From Pedobacter sp. Hv1 (GTDB lineage Bacteria > Bacteroidota > Bacteroidia > Sphingobacteriales > Sphingobacteriaceae), in assembly GCF_001412215.1 (NCBI RefSeq), contig NZ_LLWP01000005.1:186001-250000 (forward strand): a stretch of 64,000 nucleotides of DNA. Direction: 5' to 3'. The number at the start of each line of letters is the position of its first letter. Positions within the stretch are counted from its first letter, which is position 1. The notes beneath the pieces were generated by a model that searched no databases, was not told the origin of the DNA, and worked only from the letters and a program-made list of their open reading frames with translations. The translations under genes were made by a program, and so were the position numbers. Positions 43,419 to 54,087 of this stretch are shown here, piece after piece.

Positions 43419-44921
43419 ATGCGGCAAAAACATCAATTACTCTCTGCGCTTTGCTTTATTGCTATACTTATCCTTTTAGGGCTACAAGGTTACTGGATTA
43501 GTAAGTACTATAACATTACAAAGCAAAATTTTGAAAAAGAAGTAAATCTAGCCTTTGAAGATGCATTAAAAAAAGAATTTAGCATTCGGGCCGATAGTGT
43601 TCAACAAATCTTAAAAAGAAAACTATTAGACACCACTTTATTTACGATCACAAGCCGCTACAAAAAGGAAGACAAAACTGTAATTTACCATATTCGTGAA
43701 ACAAAAAACCTAAAAGATAGTTTCTCCAGTTCTTTCTCGTCTTCTGATTTGAATGTTTTAATCAACAAGGAAAATAAAAAACAGATAATGAATCTTATTG
43801 TCGAAAAATTTTCTGAATTGCTTAGGACTGAAGATTTAGATAATCATATTGTTTATTATCGAACGCAAGAATTAGGGAAATTTATGGTAAAAACAACCAA
43901 CGAAATTGATTTTGATACCACTAGACTTCGTCCAATTGTTAATCGATACCTAGCTGCCAGAAATATTTTTGTAAACTATAGTTTTTACACAAAAGATAAA
44001 GACAGTACAACCAATAAAAGCACTTTTAATCAAGCTTTACTAAAAAAGTATCCAATTATTACTCGTTCATTACCAACTTATAAACACAAAGCTGGTCAAA
44101 ACTATGTTCGTTTAATGTTTAAAGATCCCTTCTCTTACATATTGTCTAATATGTGGTTAATTCTTTTGAGCTCTATATTTTTGGTTCTCTTAATTGCATT
44201 CTGCCTTTATTATTTACTTAAAAGCCTTAGAAAAGAGAAAAAACTATCAATGATCAAAAATGATTTCATTAGCAACATTACACACGAATTTAAAACACCT
44301 ATTGCAACAACCATGCTAGCCGTTGAAGCTTTAAACGAACAAAGCGTACGACAAGATGAAGATAAGGCAACCCGTTATTTAAAACATGCCAAGAATGAAT
44401 TAGAGCGCATTAGTGAGCTCACCGATAAAATACTAAAAATCTCTTTATATGACACAGGAAATGATGAAGTTAAAAAAGAGAGCATTCAGATTGAAGGAAT
44501 AATTAAGGAAATTATTGACCTATACACCCTTTCTGAAAAAGATGTAAAAATTACTTTCAAAAACAACACAGAAATAACACATATACTAGCAGACAAATTG
44601 CAATTTCAGCACGCAATAGCTAACATTATAGACAATGCAATTAAATATGGCCGAGATGATATTGAAATCGATATTGACTTCTTGTTAGACACTAGCTATC
44701 TAGTTGTTGTGATCAAAGATAATGGCCCAGGTATAGCTAAATCAGAAATACCTTTTGTTTTTGAAAAGTTCTATAGAGCCAAACAACAGCACGGCAGACC
44801 AGTTAAAGGGTATGGATTGGGATTAAACTATGTTAAACATATCATGCATCAACATAAGGGTTGGTATAGCATAACTAGTAATCAAAATGGAACTGAATTA
44901 AAATTAGGCTGGCCGATATGA
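43419..44921 (+). CDS. Sensor histidine kinase
   Basis: The 500-residue membrane kinase has two hydrophobic helices (about 8-28 and 243-268) enclosing a periplasmic sensor region of about 215 residues with no named fold. The H-box is SNITHEFKTP with H289. The N-box has IIDNAIKYGRDDIEIDI, and the G-boxes are VIKDNGPGIAKSEIPFVFEKFYR and GYGLGLNYVKHI. I use ATG 43419; TTG 43413 would add two residues. AAGGAG lies 20 bases before it, which is unusual here. It overlaps the response regulator gene by four bases. Confidence 0.9.
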   Translation: MRQKHQLLSALCFIAILILLGLQGYWISKYYNITKQNFEKEVNLAFEDALKKEFSIRADSVQQILKRKLLDTTLFTITSRYKKEDKTVIYHIRETKNLKDSFSSSFSSSDLNVLINKENKKQIMNLIVEKFSELLRTEDLDNHIVYYRTQELGKFMVKTTNEIDFDTTRLRPIVNRYLAARNIFVNYSFYTKDKDSTTNKSTFNQALLKKYPIITRSLPTYKHKAGQNYVRLMFKDPFSYILSNMWLILLSSIFLVLLIAFCLYYLLKSLRKEKKLSMIKNDFISNITHEFKTPIATTMLAVEALNEQSVRQDEDKATRYLKHAKNELERISELTDKILKISLYDTGNDEVKKESIQIEGIIKEIIDLYTLSEKDVKITFKNNTEITHILADKLQFQHAIANIIDNAIKYGRDDIEIDIDFLLDTSYLVVVIKDNGPGIAKSEIPFVFEKFYRAKQQHGRPVKGYGLGLNYVKHIMHQHKGWYSITSNQNGTELKLGWPI

Positions 44922-45610
44922 GTGATTTAAAAATTCTCTTTGTTGAGGATGAACCCGCACTTGCTGAAATTGTTAAAGAAAGCCTAGAAAGTAAAGGCTT
45001 CATTGTATTCCATGTAACTACAATAGCAGAAGGCTTACATACACATGTATCAAATAAGTTCGACATGCTAATTTTGGATGTAATGCTACCAGATGGCGAT
45101 GGATTTTCACTATTAAAAAAGATAAGGCTGAAAGATTTGACTACCCCTGCTCTATTTTTAACTTCAAAATCACTTGCTGCAGATGTTGTGATGGGATTTG
45201 AAAGTGGCGCCAACGATTATCTAAAAAAACCTTTCAGTATGGAGGAATTAATCATTAGGATAAGATCACTACTTGGAATTGTAAGTACTCGGCCTATTAA
45301 TGATTTAAAAAAAACAGGGTTATTCGCTATTGGAGAATATGTATTTCATTATCCTGAAGGCATTTTAGTTTACAAAGGAGCAAAAAAACAGCTTACTTTT
45401 CGTGAAGCAGAAATATTATACATGTTGCAAATCCGTCATGAACAAATGGTCTTACGACAAGAGTTACTACACGCACATTGGGGAAATGATGATTATTTTT
45501 CAGGAAGAAGTTTAGACGTATTTATCACAAAACTTAGAAAATATCTCAAACAAGACCCTTCAATTGCCATTTTAAATTTTAGAGGGCAGGGTTATAAATT
45601 GATTTTTTGA
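44918..45610 (+). CDS. OmpR-family response regulator
   Basis: The 230-residue protein has a receiver domain (1-120) with acidic pocket EDEP and phosphoacceptor D54 (LILDVMLPDGDG), then KKPF. An OmpR/PhoB winged-helix DNA-binding domain follows (about 135-230; LTFREAEILYMLQIR and FITKLRKYLKQDPSIAILNFRGQGYKL). ATGA overlap with the kinase indicates coupled translation. Its targets are not known, but the divergent TlpA-like gene is an obvious candidate. Confidence 0.92.
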   Translation: MSDLKILFVEDEPALAEIVKESLESKGFIVFHVTTIAEGLHTHVSNKFDMLILDVMLPDGDGFSLLKKIRLKDLTTPALFLTSKSLAADVVMGFESGANDYLKKPFSMEELIIRIRSLLGIVSTRPINDLKKTGLFAIGEYVFHYPEGILVYKGAKKQLTFREAEILYMLQIRHEQMVLRQELLHAHWGNDDYFSGRSLDVFITKLRKYLKQDPSIAILNFRGQGYKLIF

Positions 45611-45617
45611 TAGAAAC

Positions 45618-45645
45618 AAAAAAGTCGTAGCGAAATGCTACGACT
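45618..45645 (-). terminator. Terminator of icd
   Basis: AGTCGTAGC and GCTACGACT form a 9-bp perfect stem around five bases. On the minus strand it is followed by TTTTTTGTTT and lies about 56 bases after the icd stop. The sequence resembles the terminator at 42032. Confidence 0.75.
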
Positions 45646-45701
45646 AGTATGATGTGATAAAGGATTTGCAGCTACTTAACCAACTTCATGGTTGGTTATT
45701 A

Positions 45702-47933
<2,232 letters not shown>

Positions 47934-48211
47934 TTATTAATGTTGATTGGGCGATGAACCTGCCCTCCGTTTTAAAATCGCCTAAAGATAAAATAAACGA
48001 ATGAATTTATAGCCATCAGATTGTTAATTATAGGTTTAAGATAGATCGGTCATAACAGTCCTTGTTTGGGTTTCGTTTCAATTATTTTTATTTCCAATAA
48101 GTAAAAACTAAATTCGTCGTTATATTAATTGACTTTTATCATTTGTTTGAATAGTGCAACCATTTAGTCCGATCAACCGTCAATCTATTAAATACATCCA
48201 TTTTATTGCAT

Positions 48212-49972
48212 ATGAAAACAAAATTCCTAGCCCTACTTTTATTATGTATTGCTTTAAAGGTTAATGCGCAATCGACCAAAGAACCAGAAAAAGAAAAATC
48301 CAAAGCTACACTAGACCAAGAGTTTGTAACTGGTTCTAAAATAGAACTGAACAGTTTAACCCCTATGCAGACCGATAACTTGGCACTGCTAGGTAAGGTT
48401 TGGGGCTTTTTAAAATACCACCATCCGGCAATTGCCAAAGGCAACTACAACTGGGATTTTGAACTTTTTAGGATTACCCCTAAACTATTGGTTGTTAAAA
48501 CAGTTGTTGAAAGAAACGAACTGTTGACCAAATGGATTACCGATTTAGGCACTTTTAAAACCGCAGCGCCTCAGGTAATTGCTCCAGCACAGGTCAAATA
48601 CAAACCTAACTTCGATTGGTTCAATACTTCTGGACTAAGCAAAGCCTTGGTTAGCCAATTAAATCTAATCAAAATTGCAGATAGAACGGAAGACCACTAT
48701 TATGTAAAGTTATACGACGCTGAAACCCCAATTGCCATTTTTAGAAACGAAGCCGCTTATGCCAATTTTAAATACCCAGATGCAGGTTACCGTTTGTTGG
48801 CTTTATTCAAATTCTGGAGCATTTTCGAATATTTTGCACCCTACAAAAACCTAACTGATAAACCTTGGGGCAATGTAATAAAAGAGTACGTACCCAAATT
48901 TATTGCTGCCAAAGACGAATTGAGCTACAAATTGACTGTTGCTGCATTGGTGGCCGAAATCAAAGATTCTCATGCTGATATTTCTCCTTACGACAATGCT
49001 TTCAGGAATTTTTATGGTACCTATAAACCAAATATCGAAATCGTTTTTGTAGATCAAGCGCCAGTGGTAAGCTACAGTAATGACCAAGTTATAGGCCTTA
49101 ATTCCCTTAAAAAAGGTGATGTGATCCAAAGTATCAACAATGTTCCGGTAGCACAGCTGATGAAAGAGAAACTACCTTACATTACCGCCTCAAACTACCC
49201 TACCCAATTGAGAAAATTGGCACTTCAACTTTTGCGTACACCTGATACCTTGATGCGAGTAAGTTACCTGCGCAACAGCAAAGTTGAGCAAACAACCTTA
49301 AAATGTTTCCCTTACAATAGGCGCAATTACACCAAAACACAACCAGCAGACACTGGCTTTAAAATCATCGACACTGACGTGGCTTATATCCATCCGGGCA
49401 GGTTAAATTTGAAATCGCTTAAAGCAGTAATGGAAATGGCTATGAAAACCAAGGCCATGGTGATTGATATGCGTACCTATCCTAAACAATCAAACTTTGT
49501 TTGGGAAATTGGTAAATACCTGTTTACCCAGCCAATGGATATTGCCAAATATACCGCAGGCAGCACTACAACACCCGGCCTTTTCACCTACATGCCAGAC
49601 GATTACATGAAAGTGATTAGAATTGGAGAAACCAGAACAGACAACTACAAGGGCAAACTGATGGTATTGATTAATGAAGAAACGCAAAGCTTGGCAGAGC
49701 TATCTGTAATGGCTTTAAGTACCAGACCAAATACCGTAATTGTAGGCAGCCAAACTGCTGGTGCCGATGGAACAGTAGGCATGCCGGTTACATTTCCAGG
49801 TGGTATAGCGAGTGGTTTTACCCAAATTGGTGTATATTACCCCAACGGAAAAGAAACACAACGCATTGGTATTGTGCCCAACGTAGTAGTAAAACCAACT
49901 GCAAAGGGAATAGCAGCAGATAAAGATGAAGTTTTAGAAAAAGCAATAGCCCTGATTAACAACAAAAAATAA
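48212..49972 (+). CDS. S41-family peptidase
   Basis: The 586-residue exported protein has a signal peptide (about 1-20). An N-terminal helical part (KVWGFLKYHHPAIAKGNYNWDFELFR) and a PDZ-like part (LNSLKKGDVIQSINNVPVAQLM) precede the S41 catalytic domain. The Ser candidate is in ETQSLAELSV, followed by VGSQTAGADGTVGMPVTFPGG. The Lys of CtpA-type enzymes is not evident there. Tricorn-type members use other residues. It may be a periplasmic or outer-membrane protease. It is seven bp before map. Confidence 0.88.
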   Translation: MKTKFLALLLLCIALKVNAQSTKEPEKEKSKATLDQEFVTGSKIELNSLTPMQTDNLALLGKVWGFLKYHHPAIAKGNYNWDFELFRITPKLLVVKTVVERNELLTKWITDLGTFKTAAPQVIAPAQVKYKPNFDWFNTSGLSKALVSQLNLIKIADRTEDHYYVKLYDAETPIAIFRNEAAYANFKYPDAGYRLLALFKFWSIFEYFAPYKNLTDKPWGNVIKEYVPKFIAAKDELSYKLTVAALVAEIKDSHADISPYDNAFRNFYGTYKPNIEIVFVDQAPVVSYSNDQVIGLNSLKKGDVIQSINNVPVAQLMKEKLPYITASNYPTQLRKLALQLLRTPDTLMRVSYLRNSKVEQTTLKCFPYNRRNYTKTQPADTGFKIIDTDVAYIHPGRLNLKSLKAVMEMAMKTKAMVIDMRTYPKQSNFVWEIGKYLFTQPMDIAKYTAGSTTTPGLFTYMPDDYMKVIRIGETRTDNYKGKLMVLINEETQSLAELSVMALSTRPNTVIVGSQTAGADGTVGMPVTFPGGIASGFTQIGVYYPNGKETQRIGIVPNVVVKPTAKGIAADKDEVLEKAIALINNKK

Positions 49973-49979
49973 TAAAAGA

Positions 49980-50744
49980 ATGTCAATTACCAACCCAACC
50001 GACCTGGCCGGAATGCAGAAAATAAGTGATGCCGTTGCAAGCACACTGAAAGAAATGAGGAATTATGTAAAGCCAGGAATGACCTCTAAACAGTTGGATG
50101 ATTTTGGTGGCCAGTTACTGAACGATCTCGGCGCAAAATCTGCTCCAAGGTTAACTTATGGTTTTCCGGGCTGGACCTGCATAAGCATTAACAATGAAAT
50201 TGCACATGGCATCCCTAACGATAAAAAGATTTTTAAGGAAGGTGATCTGGTTAACATTGATGTTTCTGCAGAATTGGATGGTTATTGGTCTGACAATGGA
50301 GGATCTTTTGTACTTGGCGAAGATGTACACCAGTACCAGAAATTAGTAGACGCTTCTAAGCATATTCTTAAAAAGGCCATTCACCAAATTAAAGGTGGGG
50401 TACGCATTGCCGAAATTGGCCGACTGATAGAATTAGAAGCCAAAAAATCGGGCTATACGGTAATTAAAAACTTAACTGGTCATGGTGTGGGCAGAAGCCT
50501 TCATGAAGAGCCGCATGAGATTGCCAACTTTTACGATCGTTATAACTTTGATCGTTTTAGAAAAAACACCACTGTTGCGGTAGAGACTTTTATCTCTACA
50601 AAATCTACTATAGCCAATACCGAAAAAGATGGCTGGACCTTAACTGGTAACAGAGGTGGTTTTGTGGCGCAACACGAACACACCATTATGGTTACCGATG
50701 GTATACCTGTAATTTTAACAGCTAAAAACGAAATCTGGAATTAG
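49980..50744 (+). CDS. map: Methionine aminopeptidase, type I
   Basis: Removes the initiator Met from new proteins. The 254 residues show the metal ligands of pita-bread enzymes: two Asp in NIDVSAELDGYWSDNGGSF, His in TGHGVGRSLHEEP, Glu in VAVETFI and Glu in AQHEHTIMVT. The His of NNEIAHGIPND is also present. No zinc-finger extension is present. Its neighbours are not the ribosomal spc operon, so a second map copy may exist elsewhere. It lies seven bases after the S41 gene and nine before a GNAT. Confidence 0.93.
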   Translation: MSITNPTDLAGMQKISDAVASTLKEMRNYVKPGMTSKQLDDFGGQLLNDLGAKSAPRLTYGFPGWTCISINNEIAHGIPNDKKIFKEGDLVNIDVSAELDGYWSDNGGSFVLGEDVHQYQKLVDASKHILKKAIHQIKGGVRIAEIGRLIELEAKKSGYTVIKNLTGHGVGRSLHEEPHEIANFYDRYNFDRFRKNTTVAVETFISTKSTIANTEKDGWTLTGNRGGFVAQHEHTIMVTDGIPVILTAKNEIWN

Positions 50745-50753
50745 TAGAACTGT

Positions 50754-51260
50754 ATGATTTCTAGTCGACGTCTCATTTTACAACCGCTTACGCACGATCA
50801 ACTGATCAAGTACATTAAAAACGATGATTCATTAGAAGCTGAACTACAGTTAAAGCCAACTAAAAAAATCATTACTCCAGAATTGAGAGAAGCATTAGAA
50901 GAAACCATTTTGCCAAATGTAGCAGATACAGGCAAAAACCATCTTTTTTCTACCTTGTGGACTATTATTTTAAAAGATGAACGCCAAATGGTAGGCGATT
51001 TGTGTTTTGTAGGCGAACCAGATGAAGAAGGAGAAATAGAGATTGGTTATGGCACTTACCAAGATTTTAGAGGAAATGGCTACATGACCGAGGCCGTAGC
51101 CTGTGTATTGGAATGGGCCAAGAAGCAACCAGATGTAAAATCTATCTTTGCCGAAACTGCTAAAGATAATCCTGCATCATTTGCCATATTGATTAAAAAT
51201 CACTTTAAAAAAATAGGAGAAACCAAACATCTCTTCTATTGGAAACTCGTCTTTAATTAA
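50754..51260 (+). CDS. GNAT acetyltransferase, RimJ/RimL type
   Basis: The 168-residue protein has the GNAT fold of RimJ/RimL-like enzymes: RRLILQPLTHDQL at the start and EIEIGYGTYQDFRGNGYMTEAVACVLEWAKK with the acetyl-CoA loop (Q/R-x-x-G-x-G/A as FRGNGY). The C-terminal part has ETAKDNPASFAILIKNHFKKIGE. It acetylates an amine, protein or small molecule; which is unknown. It is the third gene of the S41-map-GNAT run. Confidence 0.88.
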   Translation: MISSRRLILQPLTHDQLIKYIKNDDSLEAELQLKPTKKIITPELREALEETILPNVADTGKNHLFSTLWTIILKDERQMVGDLCFVGEPDEEGEIEIGYGTYQDFRGNGYMTEAVACVLEWAKKQPDVKSIFAETAKDNPASFAILIKNHFKKIGETKHLFYWKLVFN

Positions 51261-51541
51261 ACGTTGTAATCCATAAAAGTTATACCTACCACATAGGTAC
51301 ATCGTAACACACAGGCTTCAATTCCTTTAATCATCTAAACCCAAAATGAATTATGAAAAAACTTCATATTTCTTAATGCCTTAAAGTTTTAAAAACCTTT
51401 CTATCGCTTTACAAACCACACGCTGGCAAGCATACCAATCGCTCATTAGTTTACTACTAAGTAATTACTTAAATAATTGTATTTTAGTCTAATCCCTTTT
51501 AAATAGAGAGATTTGGATTTTAAAATTAACGACTTTTATTT

Positions 51542-52405
51542 ATGAAACTAAAATTGATACTACTGGCTTTGTCATTTCCCTTGATTGCAAATGCCCAAAA
51601 ACCAAAAGTAGATCTCAATACAATTTTTGTTTGTATAGATTCGACCACCTATGCCCAGCTTTTCAAAAATGCATTTGTAAAAGACACCCTATTCTTTTGC
51701 AAAGAACAACAGACACAAACTAATTTAGATAGCTACAACGGGAAATATGCCATTGGCCAAGCAGCTACATTAGATTTTTTTAGACCAGTTCATTCTAAAA
51801 CACTAGGTGATAAATTTGGCGATCTTGGTATTGAATTTAAGACCAGAAAATTAAAAGACCTTCAGACTTTTATTAACCTTGCCAAACTTAACAAAGCCAC
51901 TTATCATATCGATACCACTAAGTTTGAGCAAGAAAAGCAAGCTATCAACTGGTATAAGGAATTTACCTTAAACACCAATCCGGCTAAAGAAAATTTCGAG
52001 ATCAGCATTTTGGAATATCAACCAGCCTATTTAAAGTTATTGGGTTTTACACCAAAAGAGATTGCTCAGAGCATGTCCTATCAAACCTATAATGCTAAAT
52101 TGGCTAAAGGCAGAAAATATCCGCGACAATTTCAAAACATCAATTACATTAATCTTACCATTAATGCCAAGGAATTAGCTTATGTTAAAAAAATGGCCAA
52201 TCTATTAGGGCTTGTAGAAAAAGGGACTTCTTTTGTAAGCGCAGACCTCACGATAGTTTACCACATAAAAAGCGATATCAGTTTTAGGGTAAACAAAATT
52301 GGCATTAACCTTATTGATAATTTTGCTGCCAGATCAATTTCAGTTAGCGATCATATGAAAATTGACATTATTGGTCACAAAGCTACTTTAGCGTTCGACT
52401 ATTAA
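51542..52405 (+). CDS. Exported protein of unknown function (possibly DUF5829)
   Basis: The 287-residue product has a signal peptide (about 1-18). The mature part has VDLNTIFVCIDSTTYAQLFKN, FFCKEQQTQTNLDSYNGKYAIG, and EISILEYQPAYLKLLGFTPKEIA. From memory it resembles DUF5829, whose fold looks glyoxalase-like; I am not sure. There is no obvious catalytic motif. It stands alone, followed by the 119-bp tandem repeats. Confidence 0.65.
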   Translation: MKLKLILLALSFPLIANAQKPKVDLNTIFVCIDSTTYAQLFKNAFVKDTLFFCKEQQTQTNLDSYNGKYAIGQAATLDFFRPVHSKTLGDKFGDLGIEFKTRKLKDLQTFINLAKLNKATYHIDTTKFEQEKQAINWYKEFTLNTNPAKENFEISILEYQPAYLKLLGFTPKEIAQSMSYQTYNAKLAKGRKYPRQFQNINYINLTINAKELAYVKKMANLLGLVEKGTSFVSADLTIVYHIKSDISFRVNKIGINLIDNFAARSISVSDHMKIDIIGHKATLAFDY

Positions 52406-52411
52406 AAAGTT

Positions 52412-52620
52412 AATTTTAACATTAAGAAGTTAAGATTATTCAAACAAAAAACCAATCCCTCTTAATGCCTTAATGTTTAAAAAACATTGTCAACCTAAGC
52501 TTATTGAAGCGTCCTTACAACTAAGTATACAATTTTAACATTAAGAAGTTAAGGCTATTCAAACAAAAAACCTAATTCTTCTTAATGCCTTAATGTTTAA
52601 AAAACACTATTAAACTGAGT
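52412..52620. repeat. Two tandem 119-bp units carrying an AACATTAAG palindrome
   Basis: TTTTAACATTAAGAAGTTAA begins at 52414 and 52533. Each is followed about 25 bases later by CTTAATGCCTTAATGTTTAA (52461 and 52581), nearly its reverse complement. Each pair could fold into a long hairpin. A TTCGACAGGCTCAG-like copy in reverse lies at 52489-52514. The remaining gap to 52764 is AT-rich with no gene. Confidence 0.7.
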
Positions 52621-52764
52621 TCTCTTTGTTTATTTATATCTTCAATTCAACATCGCATTGCCACTATAAAATTACACAAAAGCAATTGTGCAGGTTGTAA
52701 ATTTACCCAAACAACTTTAACACCTTGCTGTTAATGATAGCGCTCATTCCTTAAATTTTGCAAC

Positions 52765-54072
52765 ATGAAAAATCACTTACTTGCTCCAACCCTCTTGGCA
52801 GCCCTTACTTTGTTCAACTATAGTTCAAGTGCACAAACTACTCCAAAAGCAACCGTAAAAACTGGCGCAGGCAATACCATAGAATTACCTGAGGCAGACA
52901 CCAAAGCAAGTAAAACCAATTTTAGCAAAGTAGTACCATGGCCAGAAGGCAAAACCCCAACAGCCCCAGATGGTTTTGTAGTTACCCGATTTGCCGATGG
53001 CATGAAAAGTCCACGTAATATTGTAATTGCTCCAAATGGTGATGTAATTGCCGTACTCTCTAACTCGCAACGCACTAGGGTAGAACAGGCAGCCAACGAA
53101 ATTTCGGGCAAAGCCAAAACAGAAGTAGCAGGCAAAAGTGTAAATACGATCATGTTGTTTAGAGATGCGGATAAAGATGGCAAGCCAGAACTGATCAGTA
53201 CTTTTTTAACAGGCCTTAACCAGCCTTATGGCGCAGCATTTATAGGCAATTCATTTTATGTGGCCAATACAGATGGTGTGTATGTATATCCCTACAAAAC
53301 TGGCGATACTGAAATTAAAGGTCCGGGCAAAAAGATTTTAGAATTACCTGCTGGTGGCTACAATAACCATTGGACCAGAAACCTGATCGTTAATGCTGCC
53401 AAAACCAAAATCTATGTTTCGGTGGGTTCGGGCAGTAATGTTGCAGAGCGTGGTTTAGACAACGAAATTAGAAGAGCCAATATTATAGAGATTAACCCAG
53501 ACGGTACTGGCGAAAAAATTTATGGCAGTGGCCTACGCAACCCAGTAGGTATGGCTTGGGCACCGGGCACCAATGCCTTATGGACAGCTGTTAACGAACG
53601 CGATGGATTGGGCGATGACTTGGTGCCAGATTACATTACGAGTGTAAAAGAAGGCGCTTTTTATGGCTGGCCATTCTCTTATTTTGGTCAGAACGAAGAC
53701 CCACGCTTAAAAGGCCAAAACCCAGCTTTAGTTGCGAAGGCATTAGTTCCAGATATTCCTGTAGGTTCTCATACGGCATCATTAGGCTTGGCGTTTTATA
53801 CCGCCAAAAAGTTCCCTACCAAATACCAAGGTGGTGTATTTATTGGCCAACATGGTTCTTGGAACCGTTCAGAACTGGTAGGCTACAAAGTGGCTTTTAT
53901 CCCTTTTAAACAAGGCAAACCCACTGGTAAGCTAGAAGATTTTTTAACAGGTTTTGTGAAAGACAATAAAGAAGTATACGGCAAACCTGTGGGTGTGGCT
54001 GTAGCACAAGATGGTGCCTTATTGGTAGCCGACGATGTAAGTGGAATTATTTGGAGAGTTGCCGCAAAATAG
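52765..54072 (+). CDS. Exported PQQ-type sugar/sorbosone dehydrogenase
   Basis: The 435-residue protein has a signal peptide (1-23) and a six-bladed propeller of the soluble aldose/L-sorbosone dehydrogenase type. Marks are RFADGMKSPRNIVIAPNGDVI, GLNQPYGAAF, NNHWTRNLIV, GSGLRNPVGMAWAPG, GWPFSYFGQ, and FIGQHGSWNRS. The conserved His, Arg and Lys/Asn positions for PQQ are approximate from memory. It probably oxidises a sugar or alcohol in the periplasm. No PQQ synthesis genes are in this window. It is 15 bp before a TonB-dependent receptor gene, likely in the same operon. Confidence 0.88.
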   Translation: MKNHLLAPTLLAALTLFNYSSSAQTTPKATVKTGAGNTIELPEADTKASKTNFSKVVPWPEGKTPTAPDGFVVTRFADGMKSPRNIVIAPNGDVIAVLSNSQRTRVEQAANEISGKAKTEVAGKSVNTIMLFRDADKDGKPELISTFLTGLNQPYGAAFIGNSFYVANTDGVYVYPYKTGDTEIKGPGKKILELPAGGYNNHWTRNLIVNAAKTKIYVSVGSGSNVAERGLDNEIRRANIIEINPDGTGEKIYGSGLRNPVGMAWAPGTNALWTAVNERDGLGDDLVPDYITSVKEGAFYGWPFSYFGQNEDPRLKGQNPALVAKALVPDIPVGSHTASLGLAFYTAKKFPTKYQGGVFIGQHGSWNRSELVGYKVAFIPFKQGKPTGKLEDFLTGFVKDNKEVYGKPVGVAVAQDGALLVADDVSGIIWRVAAK

Positions 54073-54087
54073 GTACTTGCTTCTATA

